From positions 124,001-188,000 of the forward strand of contig JBBAED010000002.1 of assembly GCA_041656115.1 (NCBI GenBank): 64,000 nt of DNA. Reading direction: 5' to 3'. A model generated the notes under the pieces. That model was not told the DNA's origin and made no database searches. It saw only the letters and a program-made list of their open reading frames with translations. Below, piece by piece: positions 36,647 through 46,344 of this stretch. The DNA comes from Dehalococcoidales bacterium (lineage in GTDB: Bacteria; Chloroflexota; Dehalococcoidia; Dehalococcoidales; UBA5627). Each line of letters begins with the position of its first letter. Position 1 is the first letter of the stretch. The translations under genes and the position numbers were made by a program.

Positions 36647-36857
36647 ATATTTGTTATCAAAAACTGCCTTTACGAGTCCCAACATGCCGGATTAGAATTA
36701 AGCAGACACTCGGAGAAATCCAACCAGACCATTCGGGAATAGTTCGTTTGATAACAGAGAGACTGTATCAATGAGCCGAATGAATTTAATAGTTTCCTTC
36801 AAAAAGTCCGCTATGTTATGAACCCTTACAAAAAAGTACTTTCTTCTCCAACTATGC

Positions 36858-36863
36858 TAAAAT
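36858..36863 (+). promoter_or_regulatory. Extended -10 element at the sbcC start
   Basis: TGCTAAAAT (TAAAAT at 36858-36863) ends only 8 bases before the sbcC ATG. No Shine-Dalgarno is present, so the mRNA should be leaderless or nearly so. Confidence 0.45.
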
Positions 36864-36871
36864 AACCTCAA

Positions 36872-39445
36872 ATGATACCTGTCAGATTAAAGATTCGCAA
36901 TTTTATGCCCTACCGCGGGGATATGCCTTCGTTTTCTTTTGAAGGTATCCAAACCGCTTGTATATCCGGAGATAACGGGCATGGTAAATCCGCCATTATT
37001 GATGCCTTAACATGGGCATTGTGGGGGGAATCACGCGCTAAAAATATCGATGATGTAATCCACATCAAGGAATCGGAAGCAACCATTGAATTTGATTTTA
37101 TGGCTGAAGGGCAGCTTTACCGCGTAATCAGAAAACGTGCCCGCCCCAAGAAAGCCACCGCCGCCGGACAAAGCAGCCTCGATTTAATGATCTTTGATAA
37201 CGGTGAATTTAAGATTATTTCCGCAGATAAAATCAACGAAACTCAGGCGAAAATCACAAATGAAATACTGCGGATGGATTATGATACATTTATTAACAGC
37301 GCTTTTTTAAGACAGGGCAACGCCGACCAATTCACGCGCCAGCAACCGGCAAAACGCAAAGAAGTCCTCTCCAATATCCTCGGGTTGGATATCTACGATA
37401 AGTTAGAAAGCAAGGCGCGCGAAATGGCTCGCAAGCAGCACGTGGATATCAAAACAACAGAAAAATTAATCCAAGATATTGATTCCGAGCTTGCCGATCA
37501 AAATGAACTGAAAAGCAACCTTGAACGGGCCGAAACGGAATTGCTGCAAGCGGAAAAAGCGGTTAAAGAGAAGCAAACGGAACTTGATAACGTTAAACAA
37601 AAAAGGCAGGCTTTAGAAAGCAAAAAACCGCAGTTACACCAACTTGAAGAGCATATTTCATCCATTAACAAGCAGCTTGACCTGCGCATCAAAGAAAAAG
37701 AGCAGCACGAAAAACAAATCAGCGGATACGAAAGCCTGATTGTTGAACGCAATAAGATTGAAAAAGGGTATGAAAATTTTAAACAGGTAAAGGCGTTATG
37801 TGACGAGTTTAATATTAAACTGCAGGAGCTCAACAGCCTCAAAGACAGCCAAAGGCGGTTCGAACGTTCGGTTGAGAGCGCCCTATCCGAATTGAACGCT
37901 AAAAAAGCGGAGCTTCAAAAAATAATCGAGCGACTTACCGATAAAGCACAAAAACTCGAGCAATACAAATCGGAAATGGCAAAAATCGAAGAAGCCATCC
38001 CGCGACTGGAAAAAAAGGAAAAGGATTTTGAGGATAACAAACAAAAACGACAGGCTTTGCAATCCGCAGTTGCGCAATTAAAGGACAACCAAGAGAAATT
38101 AAAGCTGGAAATTGACGGAATCAACGATAAGCTTAACCTTTTATGTAAAGAGGGTGAAAATGTATGCCCGCTCTGCGAAACAGCACTCGGTAAAGAAGGC
38201 TTGGATATTATACGCGCAAAATTCGGCAGTGACCTTGAAGCAAAAAATGAGCTCATAAAACAAAAAGGCTCTGAAATAACCGCGCTGTTAGCCGAAGCTC
38301 AAAATATCGAAAAAGAGTTATCGGAAAAAGAGCGAGAATTAAAAAGTAACCGCGAATGGCTGCAAAACCGTGTCGGTAGCCTCAAACAATCAATTGATGA
38401 TGCAACGGAAGCGGCAAACGAACTGGTTGAGCAAAAGGAAATGCTTGCCGATATCGAACATAAATTAGAAACAAAAGATTATTCGGTAAGCGAACAGCAG
38501 GAATTAAAGGCTATTAACGCCAATATAGCATCGCTTGATTACGATTCCGAAAAACATAAATCATCGCAAAAAGAGCTTGCGGAGCTTGGGGAATTTGAAA
38601 CCAAAAAGCGACAATTGGAAGAAGCAACGCGTTACTTGGCAACCGAAAAAGAAGATTTGGCAAAAACAATCGTCGCTTTAAACGACCTCCAAAAACAACT
38701 TGAAATTGATAACAATAAAAAAGACTTGATTGAAAAGGAACTGGAAGCTCTCTCGCAACTGGAAAGCGAATCGGAGCAAGCGGAAGAGATTTTTAGGAAG
38801 GTGTCTGCGGCCCAAAAAGAAGCCCAAGAAACAACCGTCAGGCTCAAAGCCCGTTTACAACACCTCCAAGACCAAGAGAAAAAGAAAAAAGAAAAAGAAA
38901 AGCAGTTAAAACTTCTTACTAATGAGATATCCATCTACGACCAACTGGCGCTGGCATTCGGCAAAAAGGGAATTCAGATGATGCTAATCGAATCATCTTT
39001 ACCGGATGTTGAAAACGAAGCCAACGATTTACTGGGACGGATGACCGATAACCGCATGCACGTAAGATTTGAATCACAAAAACCCACCAAAAAGGGCGAT
39101 GTCCAGGAAACGTTGGAGATTATTATTTCCGACGAGCTCGGATCAAGGCCTTATGAAACCTACAGCGGGGGTGAGGCCTTCCGTATTGACCTGGCTATCC
39201 GCATCGCCCTATCCAAACTGCTGGCAAAAAGAGCCGGAGCGCCGCTCCCTACTTTGATTATAGACGAGGGTTTCGGCTCGTTGGACAGTACCGGAATCGA
39301 TAAAATAAAAGAGGCAATCAATTCAATTAAAAACGACTTCGAAAAAATAATTGTTATTACTCATATCGAAGAACTGAAAGACGCCTTCCCCAGCCGCATT
39401 AACGTTAGAAAAACGCCCGACGGGTCGGTAATAGAACTGAACTAG
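36872..39445 (+). CDS. sbcC: SbcC/Rad50-type SMC nuclease subunit
   Basis: An 857-residue Rad50/SbcC-like ATPase for DNA end processing. The Walker A is GDNGHGKSAIIDALTWALWG (about 30-50). Two long coiled-coil arms flank a zinc hook (CPLC at about 432-435). The C-terminal signature and Walker B (YSGGEAFRIDLAIRIALSK; TLIIDEGFGSLD) close the ATPase. A partner sbcD is not in the window. Its stop overlaps the convergent TPR gene by 4 bases. Confidence 0.92.
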   Translation: MIPVRLKIRNFMPYRGDMPSFSFEGIQTACISGDNGHGKSAIIDALTWALWGESRAKNIDDVIHIKESEATIEFDFMAEGQLYRVIRKRARPKKATAAGQSSLDLMIFDNGEFKIISADKINETQAKITNEILRMDYDTFINSAFLRQGNADQFTRQQPAKRKEVLSNILGLDIYDKLESKAREMARKQHVDIKTTEKLIQDIDSELADQNELKSNLERAETELLQAEKAVKEKQTELDNVKQKRQALESKKPQLHQLEEHISSINKQLDLRIKEKEQHEKQISGYESLIVERNKIEKGYENFKQVKALCDEFNIKLQELNSLKDSQRRFERSVESALSELNAKKAELQKIIERLTDKAQKLEQYKSEMAKIEEAIPRLEKKEKDFEDNKQKRQALQSAVAQLKDNQEKLKLEIDGINDKLNLLCKEGENVCPLCETALGKEGLDIIRAKFGSDLEAKNELIKQKGSEITALLAEAQNIEKELSEKERELKSNREWLQNRVGSLKQSIDDATEAANELVEQKEMLADIEHKLETKDYSVSEQQELKAINANIASLDYDSEKHKSSQKELAELGEFETKKRQLEEATRYLATEKEDLAKTIVALNDLQKQLEIDNNKKDLIEKELEALSQLESESEQAEEIFRKVSAAQKEAQETTVRLKARLQHLQDQEKKKKEKEKQLKLLTNEISIYDQLALAFGKKGIQMMLIESSLPDVENEANDLLGRMTDNRMHVRFESQKPTKKGDVQETLEIIISDELGSRPYETYSGGEAFRIDLAIRIALSKLLAKRAGAPLPTLIIDEGFGSLDSTGIDKIKEAINSIKNDFEKIIVITHIEELKDAFPSRINVRKTPDGSVIELN

Positions 39446-40035
39446 AACTCACAATTGCCTGATATGTTTTTCACCGAAAGATAATTTGCAAAAATGTTGA
39501 TACCATTGGGATTAATATCCAAGGCATAGTGAAAATATTTCAAGGCTTCTTCATATTTTCCTAGCGAAGCGAAAGCTTCACCTAAGCAATTAAGATTTTC
39601 CCATGTTTCACAACCGTATAAGATAGCTATACTACAATCCAATACTGCGTCATTAAAATTACATAGTGCATACTGGATAAGCCCTCTGTTTGAATAATAG
39701 ACAGCTTTAGACGACCCGTCGTTATCCTGACTTAATTCAATAGCTTTATCAATATCCATCAACGCTTTCTCAAGCATATCTATAGACCAATAAGATAAAG
39801 CCCTGTTGTTATATGCACAAGATAACTGAGCGTTAAGTTCGATTGCCATATTAAAATCAGCAATAGATTTTTCGTATTCCTGAATACTTCCATAAGCAAT
39901 TCCTCGCAAGTCATATAGACAAGCGTTATCCGATTCTGACTCAATAGCTTTGGTTAAAGCACTAATTGCCAAATTGTAATTGCATTCGTTCAGGAAATGC
40001 CGTCCAAGCATCATATTAATTTCATTATTATTCAT
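39442..40035 (-). CDS. TPR-repeat protein
   Basis: A 197-residue protein made of about five TPR units (patterns NLAISALTKAIE, YEKSIADFNMAIEL, LEKALMDIDKAIEL, FNDAVLDCSIAILYG, YEEALKYFHYALDINP). Probably a protein-interaction scaffold. It is more AT-rich than the surrounding housekeeping genes and lies divergent from the nuclease cassette, which suggests a recently acquired island. Confidence 0.85.
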   Translation of the reverse strand: MNNNEINMMLGRHFLNECNYNLAISALTKAIESESDNACLYDLRGIAYGSIQEYEKSIADFNMAIELNAQLSCAYNNRALSYWSIDMLEKALMDIDKAIELSQDNDGSSKAVYYSNRGLIQYALCNFNDAVLDCSIAILYGCETWENLNCLGEAFASLGKYEEALKYFHYALDINPNGINIFANYLSVKNISGNCEF

Positions 40036-40108
40036 AATACATTCATTATAACATGCTGATTTCTAATATATTTGTTGGTACAGTTTTACACAATCAAAAT
40101 GTAAACCC

Positions 40109-40137
40109 TTACAATATCACAAATGTTATGTTATACT
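40109..40137 (+). promoter_or_regulatory. Promoter of the nuclease/MBL/DUF7662 cassette
   Basis: TTACAA (40109-40114), 17 bases, TATACT (40132-40137) with a TG extension. AAAAGGAG follows before the ATG at 40175. Confidence 0.7.
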
Positions 40138-40174
40138 GGCGCTGAAATTAATTTGGGTCAGAAAAGGAGTTATA

Positions 40175-40912
40175 ATGGATTTATATTTTGATGAAAAATT
40201 CAAGGATAATGTTATCAAAGCTTGGGAATTAAACAAAAACGAATTAAATGATGTATATTATCATCCTACAAAAAGAGAAATAGTGAAAAAATGTATCGCT
40301 TTATCTTGTAAGAAACCTTTAACTAAACTACACCTTAAGGAAAAACAATTCAAAAGTACATCCAGTGAAAAGTGGTTGGAAGCATACATAATTCAAGCTG
40401 CCAAAAAAAGCAATAACTATAAAAAGGCTTTTAAGCTAAACGGCTTGGACAGCCAATACTATTTTTTGTACTCCCAATTAAATCTTACAGGCATCCGCAA
40501 TAGCGAGGGCAAGTATACTAATCGCCCCTTGGATTGTTTACTGTATGAGCCGTCTACTCAAAAACTAATACTTTGGGAACTTAAAAAGGACAGAACATTA
40601 AAGCATGCACAAGAAGAATTGGAAACGTACGCCTATGCATTAGAAAAGATAAAAAATGAGTTGACAGAAGTATTTAGTAAAATTTACAAAGGAGATTTTA
40701 ACGGTATATCGGAAATTGAAAAATATATTGTTTGGCCCAAAGTCAATAGCGATAGAAGTATTGAAATAAAGCCTGATGCTTATAAAATAATAGAATATTC
40801 GTCCGACTTTGATATTATAAAAAACAATAAATTAACAACGCCGTGGGACCAGTACAAGAAATTCGGCGATAAAATGACAATTAAATTTGAAAACTTACCA
40901 TCTGCGAAATAG
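40175..40912 (+). CDS. Putative PD-(D/E)XK nuclease
   Basis: A 245-residue protein I do not recognise by name. A restriction-endonuclease-like signature is visible: Asp120 in RPLDCLLYEP, then Glu135-x-Lys137 in LILWELKKD, with a preceding helix carrying Glu (SSEKWLEAYI, about 62-72) and a following helix (HAQEELETYAYALEKI). This fits the PD-(D/E)XK fold. It is AT-rich with many Lys/Asn, unlike neighbours. It is the first gene of a three-gene unit; the next start is 3 bases after its stop. Confidence 0.72.
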   Translation: MDLYFDEKFKDNVIKAWELNKNELNDVYYHPTKREIVKKCIALSCKKPLTKLHLKEKQFKSTSSEKWLEAYIIQAAKKSNNYKKAFKLNGLDSQYYFLYSQLNLTGIRNSEGKYTNRPLDCLLYEPSTQKLILWELKKDRTLKHAQEELETYAYALEKIKNELTEVFSKIYKGDFNGISEIEKYIVWPKVNSDRSIEIKPDAYKIIEYSSDFDIIKNNKLTTPWDQYKKFGDKMTIKFENLPSAK

Positions 40913-40915
40913 CCA

Positions 40916-42217
40916 ATGAAACTCATCATCCATCGTGGTACAAAGGAAATCGGCGGCAGTTGCGTAGAATTAAAGTCGAAAAAAGCACGGATTATTATTG
41001 ATCTGGGGTTGCCGCTGGTAAATGAACAGGGAGAAACATTTGATAGTAATACCTTACAAGATAAATGCGTCGCCGAATTAGTAGAAAACCATGTACTCCC
41101 ACCAATAGAAGGTTTGTATAAAAGCGAACAGAAATCGGTTGATGCCGTTCTTATATCTCACCCTCACCAAGACCATTACGGCCTGCTTAGATACGTAAAC
41201 AATGAAATCCCCGTTTATTTAAGCAAAGGTGCATACGCACTAATACAAGCATCCAATATTTTTATTCCGGTAAAAACAGAACTACAAAATGTAAAAATAT
41301 TCGAAAACAGAAAGTCTTTTATGATTGGTGACATTAAAATTACCCCGCGCTTGGTTGACCATTCCGGCTTTGATGCGGTTGCTTTTACAATCGAGTGTGA
41401 AGGTAAGAAGTTATTTTACTCCGGTGATTTTCGTGGGCACGGACGCAAAAGCGTTTTGTTTGATGTACTATGCCGATATCCGGAAAAGGACGTGGACTAC
41501 CTTTTGCTTGAAGGCTCAATGCTTGGCAGAAAAGAATGTTCATTCTCCAGCGAAAAAGCTGTTGAAGATGAAATGACAAGTATCTTTAAGAATAATACCA
41601 ACGTAGCTTTTGTGTTTTGTTCATCTCAAAATATCGACAGGATTGTTTCAATATACCGTGCGGCAAAACGCACCGGAAAAACAACTGTAATCGACCTTTA
41701 TACCGCTTATATTTTAGACAGCATTAAAGACGTTTCAAAACACCTCCTCCAATATTGGTGGGATGGCATTAGAGTTTTCTATTTCCAACATCATTGCAGG
41801 AGCCTAATTCAAAGCGGATTTAAATCTTTTACCTATCAAGTAAAAACGCACAAGATTACGATAGAAGACATAAACAAAAACAAGGATAAATACGTAATAA
41901 TTACTAAAGATAACACTGTATTCCCCAAGCTTCTTAACCGCATAGACAACCATAGCGGAGTAGTGGCAATTTATTCACAATGGGAAGGGTATCTTAAAAA
42001 CAACAATTTGCAGGATTTATTGACACAAAAAGAAATCACGTTCAAGAAAATACATACCAGCGGGCATGCGCCGGAGGATGATTTAAAACGTCTGGTAAAC
42101 AGTTTTAACCCAAAGCATATAATCCCGATTCACACCTTTTTCCCCGAAAATTACGAAACACTGTTTCCGGGCTACGACATTAAAAGGTTAAACGACGGCG
42201 AGGAATTTATTTTATAA
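40916..42217 (+). CDS. RNase J-like metallo-beta-lactamase-fold hydrolase
   Basis: A 433-residue protein with complete metal ligands: SHPHQDHYG (His82, His84, Asp86, His87), VDHSGFDA (His149), SGDFRGHGRKS (Asp171) and the C-terminal HTSGHAPEDDL and IPIHTFFPEN segments typical of RNase J and beta-CASP nucleases. The middle (about 200-340) would be the beta-CASP insert. It starts 3 bases after the nuclease gene without its own ribosome site, so the two are translationally coupled. Likely an RNA or DNA nuclease. Confidence 0.82.
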   Translation: MKLIIHRGTKEIGGSCVELKSKKARIIIDLGLPLVNEQGETFDSNTLQDKCVAELVENHVLPPIEGLYKSEQKSVDAVLISHPHQDHYGLLRYVNNEIPVYLSKGAYALIQASNIFIPVKTELQNVKIFENRKSFMIGDIKITPRLVDHSGFDAVAFTIECEGKKLFYSGDFRGHGRKSVLFDVLCRYPEKDVDYLLLEGSMLGRKECSFSSEKAVEDEMTSIFKNNTNVAFVFCSSQNIDRIVSIYRAAKRTGKTTVIDLYTAYILDSIKDVSKHLLQYWWDGIRVFYFQHHCRSLIQSGFKSFTYQVKTHKITIEDINKNKDKYVIITKDNTVFPKLLNRIDNHSGVVAIYSQWEGYLKNNNLQDLLTQKEITFKKIHTSGHAPEDDLKRLVNSFNPKHIIPIHTFFPENYETLFPGYDIKRLNDGEEFIL

Positions 42218-42228
42218 AGGAATCTATT

Positions 42229-42744
42229 ATGGGGAAATACAATACTTTAAGCGAATATCTGGTAAAACAAAATTTGACTTCATTATCCTTTGATTTTCAG
42301 CAAATTGAACAAATTATCGGCTCTACGCTACCATCTTCTGCATACATTCATCGAGCATGGTGGGCAAATACCTTGTCTCATCCTCAGGCTAAATCATGGC
42401 TTAATGTTGGCTGGAAAGTAAGGAATGTTGATTTTAAAACACGAATGGTCAATTTTCTGCGTCCGCTAATTTTGTATGTTTTTAAAGCTTCAGGCAATAA
42501 AGATACTACAAGTCTAATACTAACAACTGATGAAGACGGAATAGTTTTTATTCTTAATGGAGCAACAGCATCTGCAACTACTAAATATTCGTGGAGACAA
42601 ATAACTCAAACACTAATAGACGTAAACCCTAACATATTCGGAGAAATTTCATATCAACCCGACCATCACATTTTCCCTGAAATGCTGGCCGAATTAGGTT
42701 ATTCTACAGTAAATTGGGAAACTGGAGAGTCTTGGATTCCGTAA
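42229..42744 (+). CDS. DUF7662-like protein
   Basis: A 171-residue protein. The first 75 residues match the DUF7662 pattern: MGKYNTLSEYL, SFDFQQIEQIIGSTLPSSA, HRAWWANTLSHPQAKSWLNVGWKV. Function unknown; the domain turns up near mobile or defence-type genes. The remaining 95 residues are unrecognised. It starts 11 bases after the RNase J-like gene with AAGGA ahead of it, and completes the cassette. Confidence 0.72.
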   Translation: MGKYNTLSEYLVKQNLTSLSFDFQQIEQIIGSTLPSSAYIHRAWWANTLSHPQAKSWLNVGWKVRNVDFKTRMVNFLRPLILYVFKASGNKDTTSLILTTDEDGIVFILNGATASATTKYSWRQITQTLIDVNPNIFGEISYQPDHHIFPEMLAELGYSTVNWETGESWIP

Positions 42745-42762
42745 TAGGTAATTGATATAAAG

Positions 42763-43314
42763 CTATAATCCCAATTCCTCCGCCACACCCTGCATCGCTT
42801 TCAATCCGAGTTCGATAAACTCGTTCAGTTCCAAATCCAGTTCACTGCAAGCGGCAATCTGTTCCCTGTTGGCACCGGCAGCAAAACTCTTTTCCTTAAA
42901 TCTTTTGGCAACCGATTTTACTTCCACAAAAGCCAGTTTCTTCTCGGGACGCACCAAAGCGGCGGCGGTAATAAGCCCTGTCAGCGGGTCGGCGCAATAG
43001 AGCGCTTTATCAAAATTGTTTTCGCGTTCCACACCCAGCATTTCATTGTGACACAAAATCGCATGCGTCATCGCCTCATTGGCACCGGCTTTAGCCGCCA
43101 TTTCAGCGCTAATCTTGCCGTGGACAGTCATATCATCACCGACGATATCAAGATCGATATCATGCAAAAGGCCGGCAATCCCCCACTCCTCCTCATCCTC
43201 CCCAAAACGCCTCGCCAGCGCCCGCATAATGGCTTCGGTAGCAATCATATGTTTAATCAGGTTCTGATTTTTGATGTTTGCCTTAACAATTTCTAAAGCT
43301 TTTTCTCGATCCAT
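42763..43314 (-). CDS. HD-domain phosphohydrolase
   Basis: A 183-residue HD hydrolase: HMIATEAIMRALARRFG, LLHDIDLDIVGDDMTVHG, AILCHNEM and DPLTGLITAAALV. This arrangement is common in small HDIG-type proteins of unknown substrate. The start chosen at 43314 is an ATG with GGAAAGG about 9 bases upstream; a TTG at 43350 is the longer alternative. Confidence 0.85.
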   Translation of the reverse strand: MDREKALEIVKANIKNQNLIKHMIATEAIMRALARRFGEDEEEWGIAGLLHDIDLDIVGDDMTVHGKISAEMAAKAGANEAMTHAILCHNEMLGVERENNFDKALYCADPLTGLITAAALVRPEKKLAFVEVKSVAKRFKEKSFAAGANREQIAACSELDLELNEFIELGLKAMQGVAEELGL

Positions 43315-43393
43315 TTTATCTAACCTTTCCGTTATTTTCGATAAGCCCAATACAATATTTGAGCCGCTGACAATTCAATATAACAATTATACT

Positions 43394-46222
43394 TTATGTA
43401 AACAATGCCTTGTTTAAGTATTCGCCGGTCGCCGAGCCTTTGGTTTTAGCAATCGTTTCGGGGGTGCCAACCGCCACAATTTGGCCGCCTTTATCCCCTG
43501 CCCCTGGTCCCAAATCTATAATCCAATCGGCGTTTTTGATAATATCCAAATTGTGTTCAATTACCACCACGGTATTACCGGCATCCGCCAGCCTCTGCAG
43601 GACTTTTAACAAAGCCGCCACATCTTCAAACGATAAGCCGGTTGTCGGCTCATCTAAAATATAAAGCGTTTTGCCGGTAGCCCTTTTGGCAAGTTCGGTC
43701 GCCAATTTCACTCGCTGTGCTTCGCCTCCGGATAGCGTTGTTGCGGATTGACCGAGGTGAATATACCCCAATCCGACGTCATTAAGTGTTTTGAGCCTGT
43801 TTTTAATGGAAGGGAAATTTTCAAAGTGCGCCAGCGCCTGTTCGACAGTCATATCCAACACTTCGGAAATATTCTTGCCTTTAAAATAGATATCAAGGAC
43901 TTCACGATCGTAACGTTTTCCTTTGCAAACTTCGCAAGGAACGGTAACATCGGGTAAAAACTGCATTTCAATCTGAATCAGGCCGTCTCCGCGGCAAGCC
44001 TCGCACCTTCCGCCCTTAACGTTAAACGAAAAACGCCCCGGTTTATAGCCTCTCAGGCGCGCTTCGGGCGATGTGGCGAAAAGCTCGCGCACATGGGTAA
44101 ACAAACCGGTATAAGTTGCGGGGTTACTGCGCGGGGTACGCCCAATCGGCGATTGGTCGATATTAATAACCTTATCGATATTCTCAATCCCCTCAATGCT
44201 GTCAACCGCCCCCGGGTTCTCTTTGGCTTTATAAAGAATCTGGGCCAGTTTTTTATGTAAAATATCACTGATTAAGGTGCTCTTGCCGCTCCCCGAAATT
44301 CCGGTAATACAAACCATTTTACCGAGCGGAATGGCAACATCGATATTTTTAAGATTGTTCTGCCTTGCGCCCTTAACGATAATTTGTGCCCCGTTGCCGT
44401 TACGTCTTTTTTCGGCGATAGGGATTACTTTACGGCCGGAAAGATATTGCCCGGTCAGTGATTTCTCGGAGGTTAAGATATCCTCCAGCGGTCCGCTGGC
44501 AACGACATAACCACCGTGTTCACCGGCGCCCGGCCCCATATCGATAATATAATCCGCCGCACGCATCATTGCTTCATCATGCTCGACAACAATAAGGGTA
44601 TTCCCCAAGTCTTTAAGCTCTTTAAGCGTTTTAATAAGGCGGAAGTCGTCGGCCGGATGCAAGCCGATTGTCGGCTCGTCGCAAATATAAAGCACCCCTA
44701 TCAGCCCGCTGCCGATTTGGGTCGCCAAGCGAATTCTCTGACCTTCTCCACCCGAAAGCGTCCCCGCCATACGGTTTAAGGAGAGATAATCCAGACCAAC
44801 GTTTTGTAAAAACCCTAAACGAGCCTCAATTTCCTTTAATATTTCGGCGGCGATTTTGGTTTCACGATTATTAAAAACAGAAGTTTTGCCTGCCAACATT
44901 TGAACCCACTGCAACGCCAGTACAACCGACATCGAAACGATATCATCGATATTTTTATCGCCGATGGTAACCGCCAATGCCTCAGGCTTTAATCGTTTAC
45001 CCTTGCACGAGTTGCACTCCCGAGATACCATGTAACGCTCTATGTACGCCCGTGAGGCTTCCGATTCAGTATCGCGGTGCAATCGTTCCATTCTGGGAAT
45101 AACGCCCTCAAAACCGTCTGTGTACTCGCGCTCTTTACCGCGCCGGTCGCGATAGGTGTAGCGGAAATCGCTTTCTCCGTACAAAACAAGGTTAATTTGT
45201 TCGGGTGTTAGGTCTTTAATCGGTGTTTTAACGGAAAAACCGTGACGCCTGGCCATTTCGCGCACGGAATACATATACCAGTTTTGCCATTGATAAGGGC
45301 TAATCGCCCCTTCTTCAAGTGTGAGGTTTTTATCGGGAAGAACCAAATCGGGGTCAACCTCCGGCTTGGCCCCAAGCCCCGTGCAATCCGGGCAGGCGCC
45401 GTGCGGACTGTTAAAACTAAATGTTCTCGGTTCGATTTCCCCCAAACTGATACCGCATGTTACACAGGCAAAGTGTTCCGAAAAAAGAATTTCTTCGCCG
45501 TCAATAATCGAAACCAAAACAACCCCGCCCCCCAGTTTCAATGCCGTTTCAACCGAATCGGCGATACGGCTCTGGCTGTCGCTTTGGCCGATTACGAGCC
45601 TGTCAATCACCGCCTCAATGGTATGCTTTTTTTGTTTATCAAGCTGAAAATCTTCGGAGAGGTCGTGTATTTCATTATCAACACGCACGCGGGCATATCC
45701 CGATTTGCGTAAATCATTAAAAATATGCTGGTACTCACCCTTGCGCCCTTTTACAAGCGGAGCCATTATCATCACCCGCGAATCCTGCGGCAATGATTTA
45801 ACGGCATCCACTATCTGCTCAACGGTTTGCGCCGCAATTTCGCGGCCGCAATTCGGGCAATGCGGGTGGCCGGTGCGGGCAAAAAGTAACCTCAAATAAT
45901 CGTAAATCTCGGTAACCGTCCCCACCGTTGAACGCGGATTACGGCTAACGCCCTTTTGGTCGATTGAAATCGCCGGGCTTAAACCTTCGATGTAATCAAC
46001 CTCGGGTTTTTCCATCCGCCCCAAAAACTGGCGCGCATAAGCCGAAAGCGATTCCATATAACGGCGCTGTCCCTCGGCGTAAATAATATCGAACGCCAAA
46101 GAGCTTTTACCGGAGCCGGAAACGCCGGTAATTACGACCAGTTTATCGCGCGGAATAGTTACATCTATATTTTTGAGGTTATGCTCGCGGGCACCCTTAA
46201 TAAATATTGAATCTAAAGGCAT
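43394..46222 (-). CDS. uvrA: UvrABC excinuclease subunit A
   Basis: Damage-recognition ATPase of nucleotide excision repair, 942 residues, full length. Two ABC ATPase halves carry Walker A motifs [13 protein letters not shown] and [16 protein letters not shown] signatures ([24 protein letters not shown]), and zinc fingers (CVTC...[12 protein letters not shown]...CEVCKGKR). Single gene with its own promoter. Confidence 0.97.
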   Translation of the reverse strand: MPLDSIFIKGAREHNLKNIDVTIPRDKLVVITGVSGSGKSSLAFDIIYAEGQRRYMESLSAYARQFLGRMEKPEVDYIEGLSPAISIDQKGVSRNPRSTVGTVTEIYDYLRLLFARTGHPHCPNCGREIAAQTVEQIVDAVKSLPQDSRVMIMAPLVKGRKGEYQHIFNDLRKSGYARVRVDNEIHDLSEDFQLDKQKKHTIEAVIDRLVIGQSDSQSRIADSVETALKLGGGVVLVSIIDGEEILFSEHFACVTCGISLGEIEPRTFSFNSPHGACPDCTGLGAKPEVDPDLVLPDKNLTLEEGAISPYQWQNWYMYSVREMARRHGFSVKTPIKDLTPEQINLVLYGESDFRYTYRDRRGKEREYTDGFEGVIPRMERLHRDTESEASRAYIERYMVSRECNSCKGKRLKPEALAVTIGDKNIDDIVSMSVVLALQWVQMLAGKTSVFNNRETKIAAEILKEIEARLGFLQNVGLDYLSLNRMAGTLSGGEGQRIRLATQIGSGLIGVLYICDEPTIGLHPADDFRLIKTLKELKDLGNTLIVVEHDEAMMRAADYIIDMGPGAGEHGGYVVASGPLEDILTSEKSLTGQYLSGRKVIPIAEKRRNGNGAQIIVKGARQNNLKNIDVAIPLGKMVCITGISGSGKSTLISDILHKKLAQILYKAKENPGAVDSIEGIENIDKVINIDQSPIGRTPRSNPATYTGLFTHVRELFATSPEARLRGYKPGRFSFNVKGGRCEACRGDGLIQIEMQFLPDVTVPCEVCKGKRYDREVLDIYFKGKNISEVLDMTVEQALAHFENFPSIKNRLKTLNDVGLGYIHLGQSATTLSGGEAQRVKLATELAKRATGKTLYILDEPTTGLSFEDVAALLKVLQRLADAGNTVVVIEHNLDIIKNADWIIDLGPGAGDKGGQIVAVGTPETIAKTKGSATGEYLNKALFT

Positions 46223-46239
46223 TTTTTCTCCTGTCTAAT

Positions 46240-46268
46240 ATTGTATCACCGGCTTAAAATACGAACAA
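46240..46268 (-). promoter_or_regulatory. uvrA promoter
   Basis: On the minus strand TTGTTC (46263-46268) and TACAAT (46240-46245) are 17 bases apart. AGGAG lies just before the start at 46222. Confidence 0.65.
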
Positions 46269-46344
46269 GCAAACGGCCTGAAATCAAGGCAAACTGGAAT
46301 GCAGATTGGATTAAGGGAGCCGGAAAAACATTTTGCGATTGGTA

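Noticed and set aside
39442..42744. Integrated prophage or insertion sequence
   Set aside because: No integrase, transposase, terminal inverted repeats or tRNA attachment site is seen. Only composition and gene content suggest transfer.
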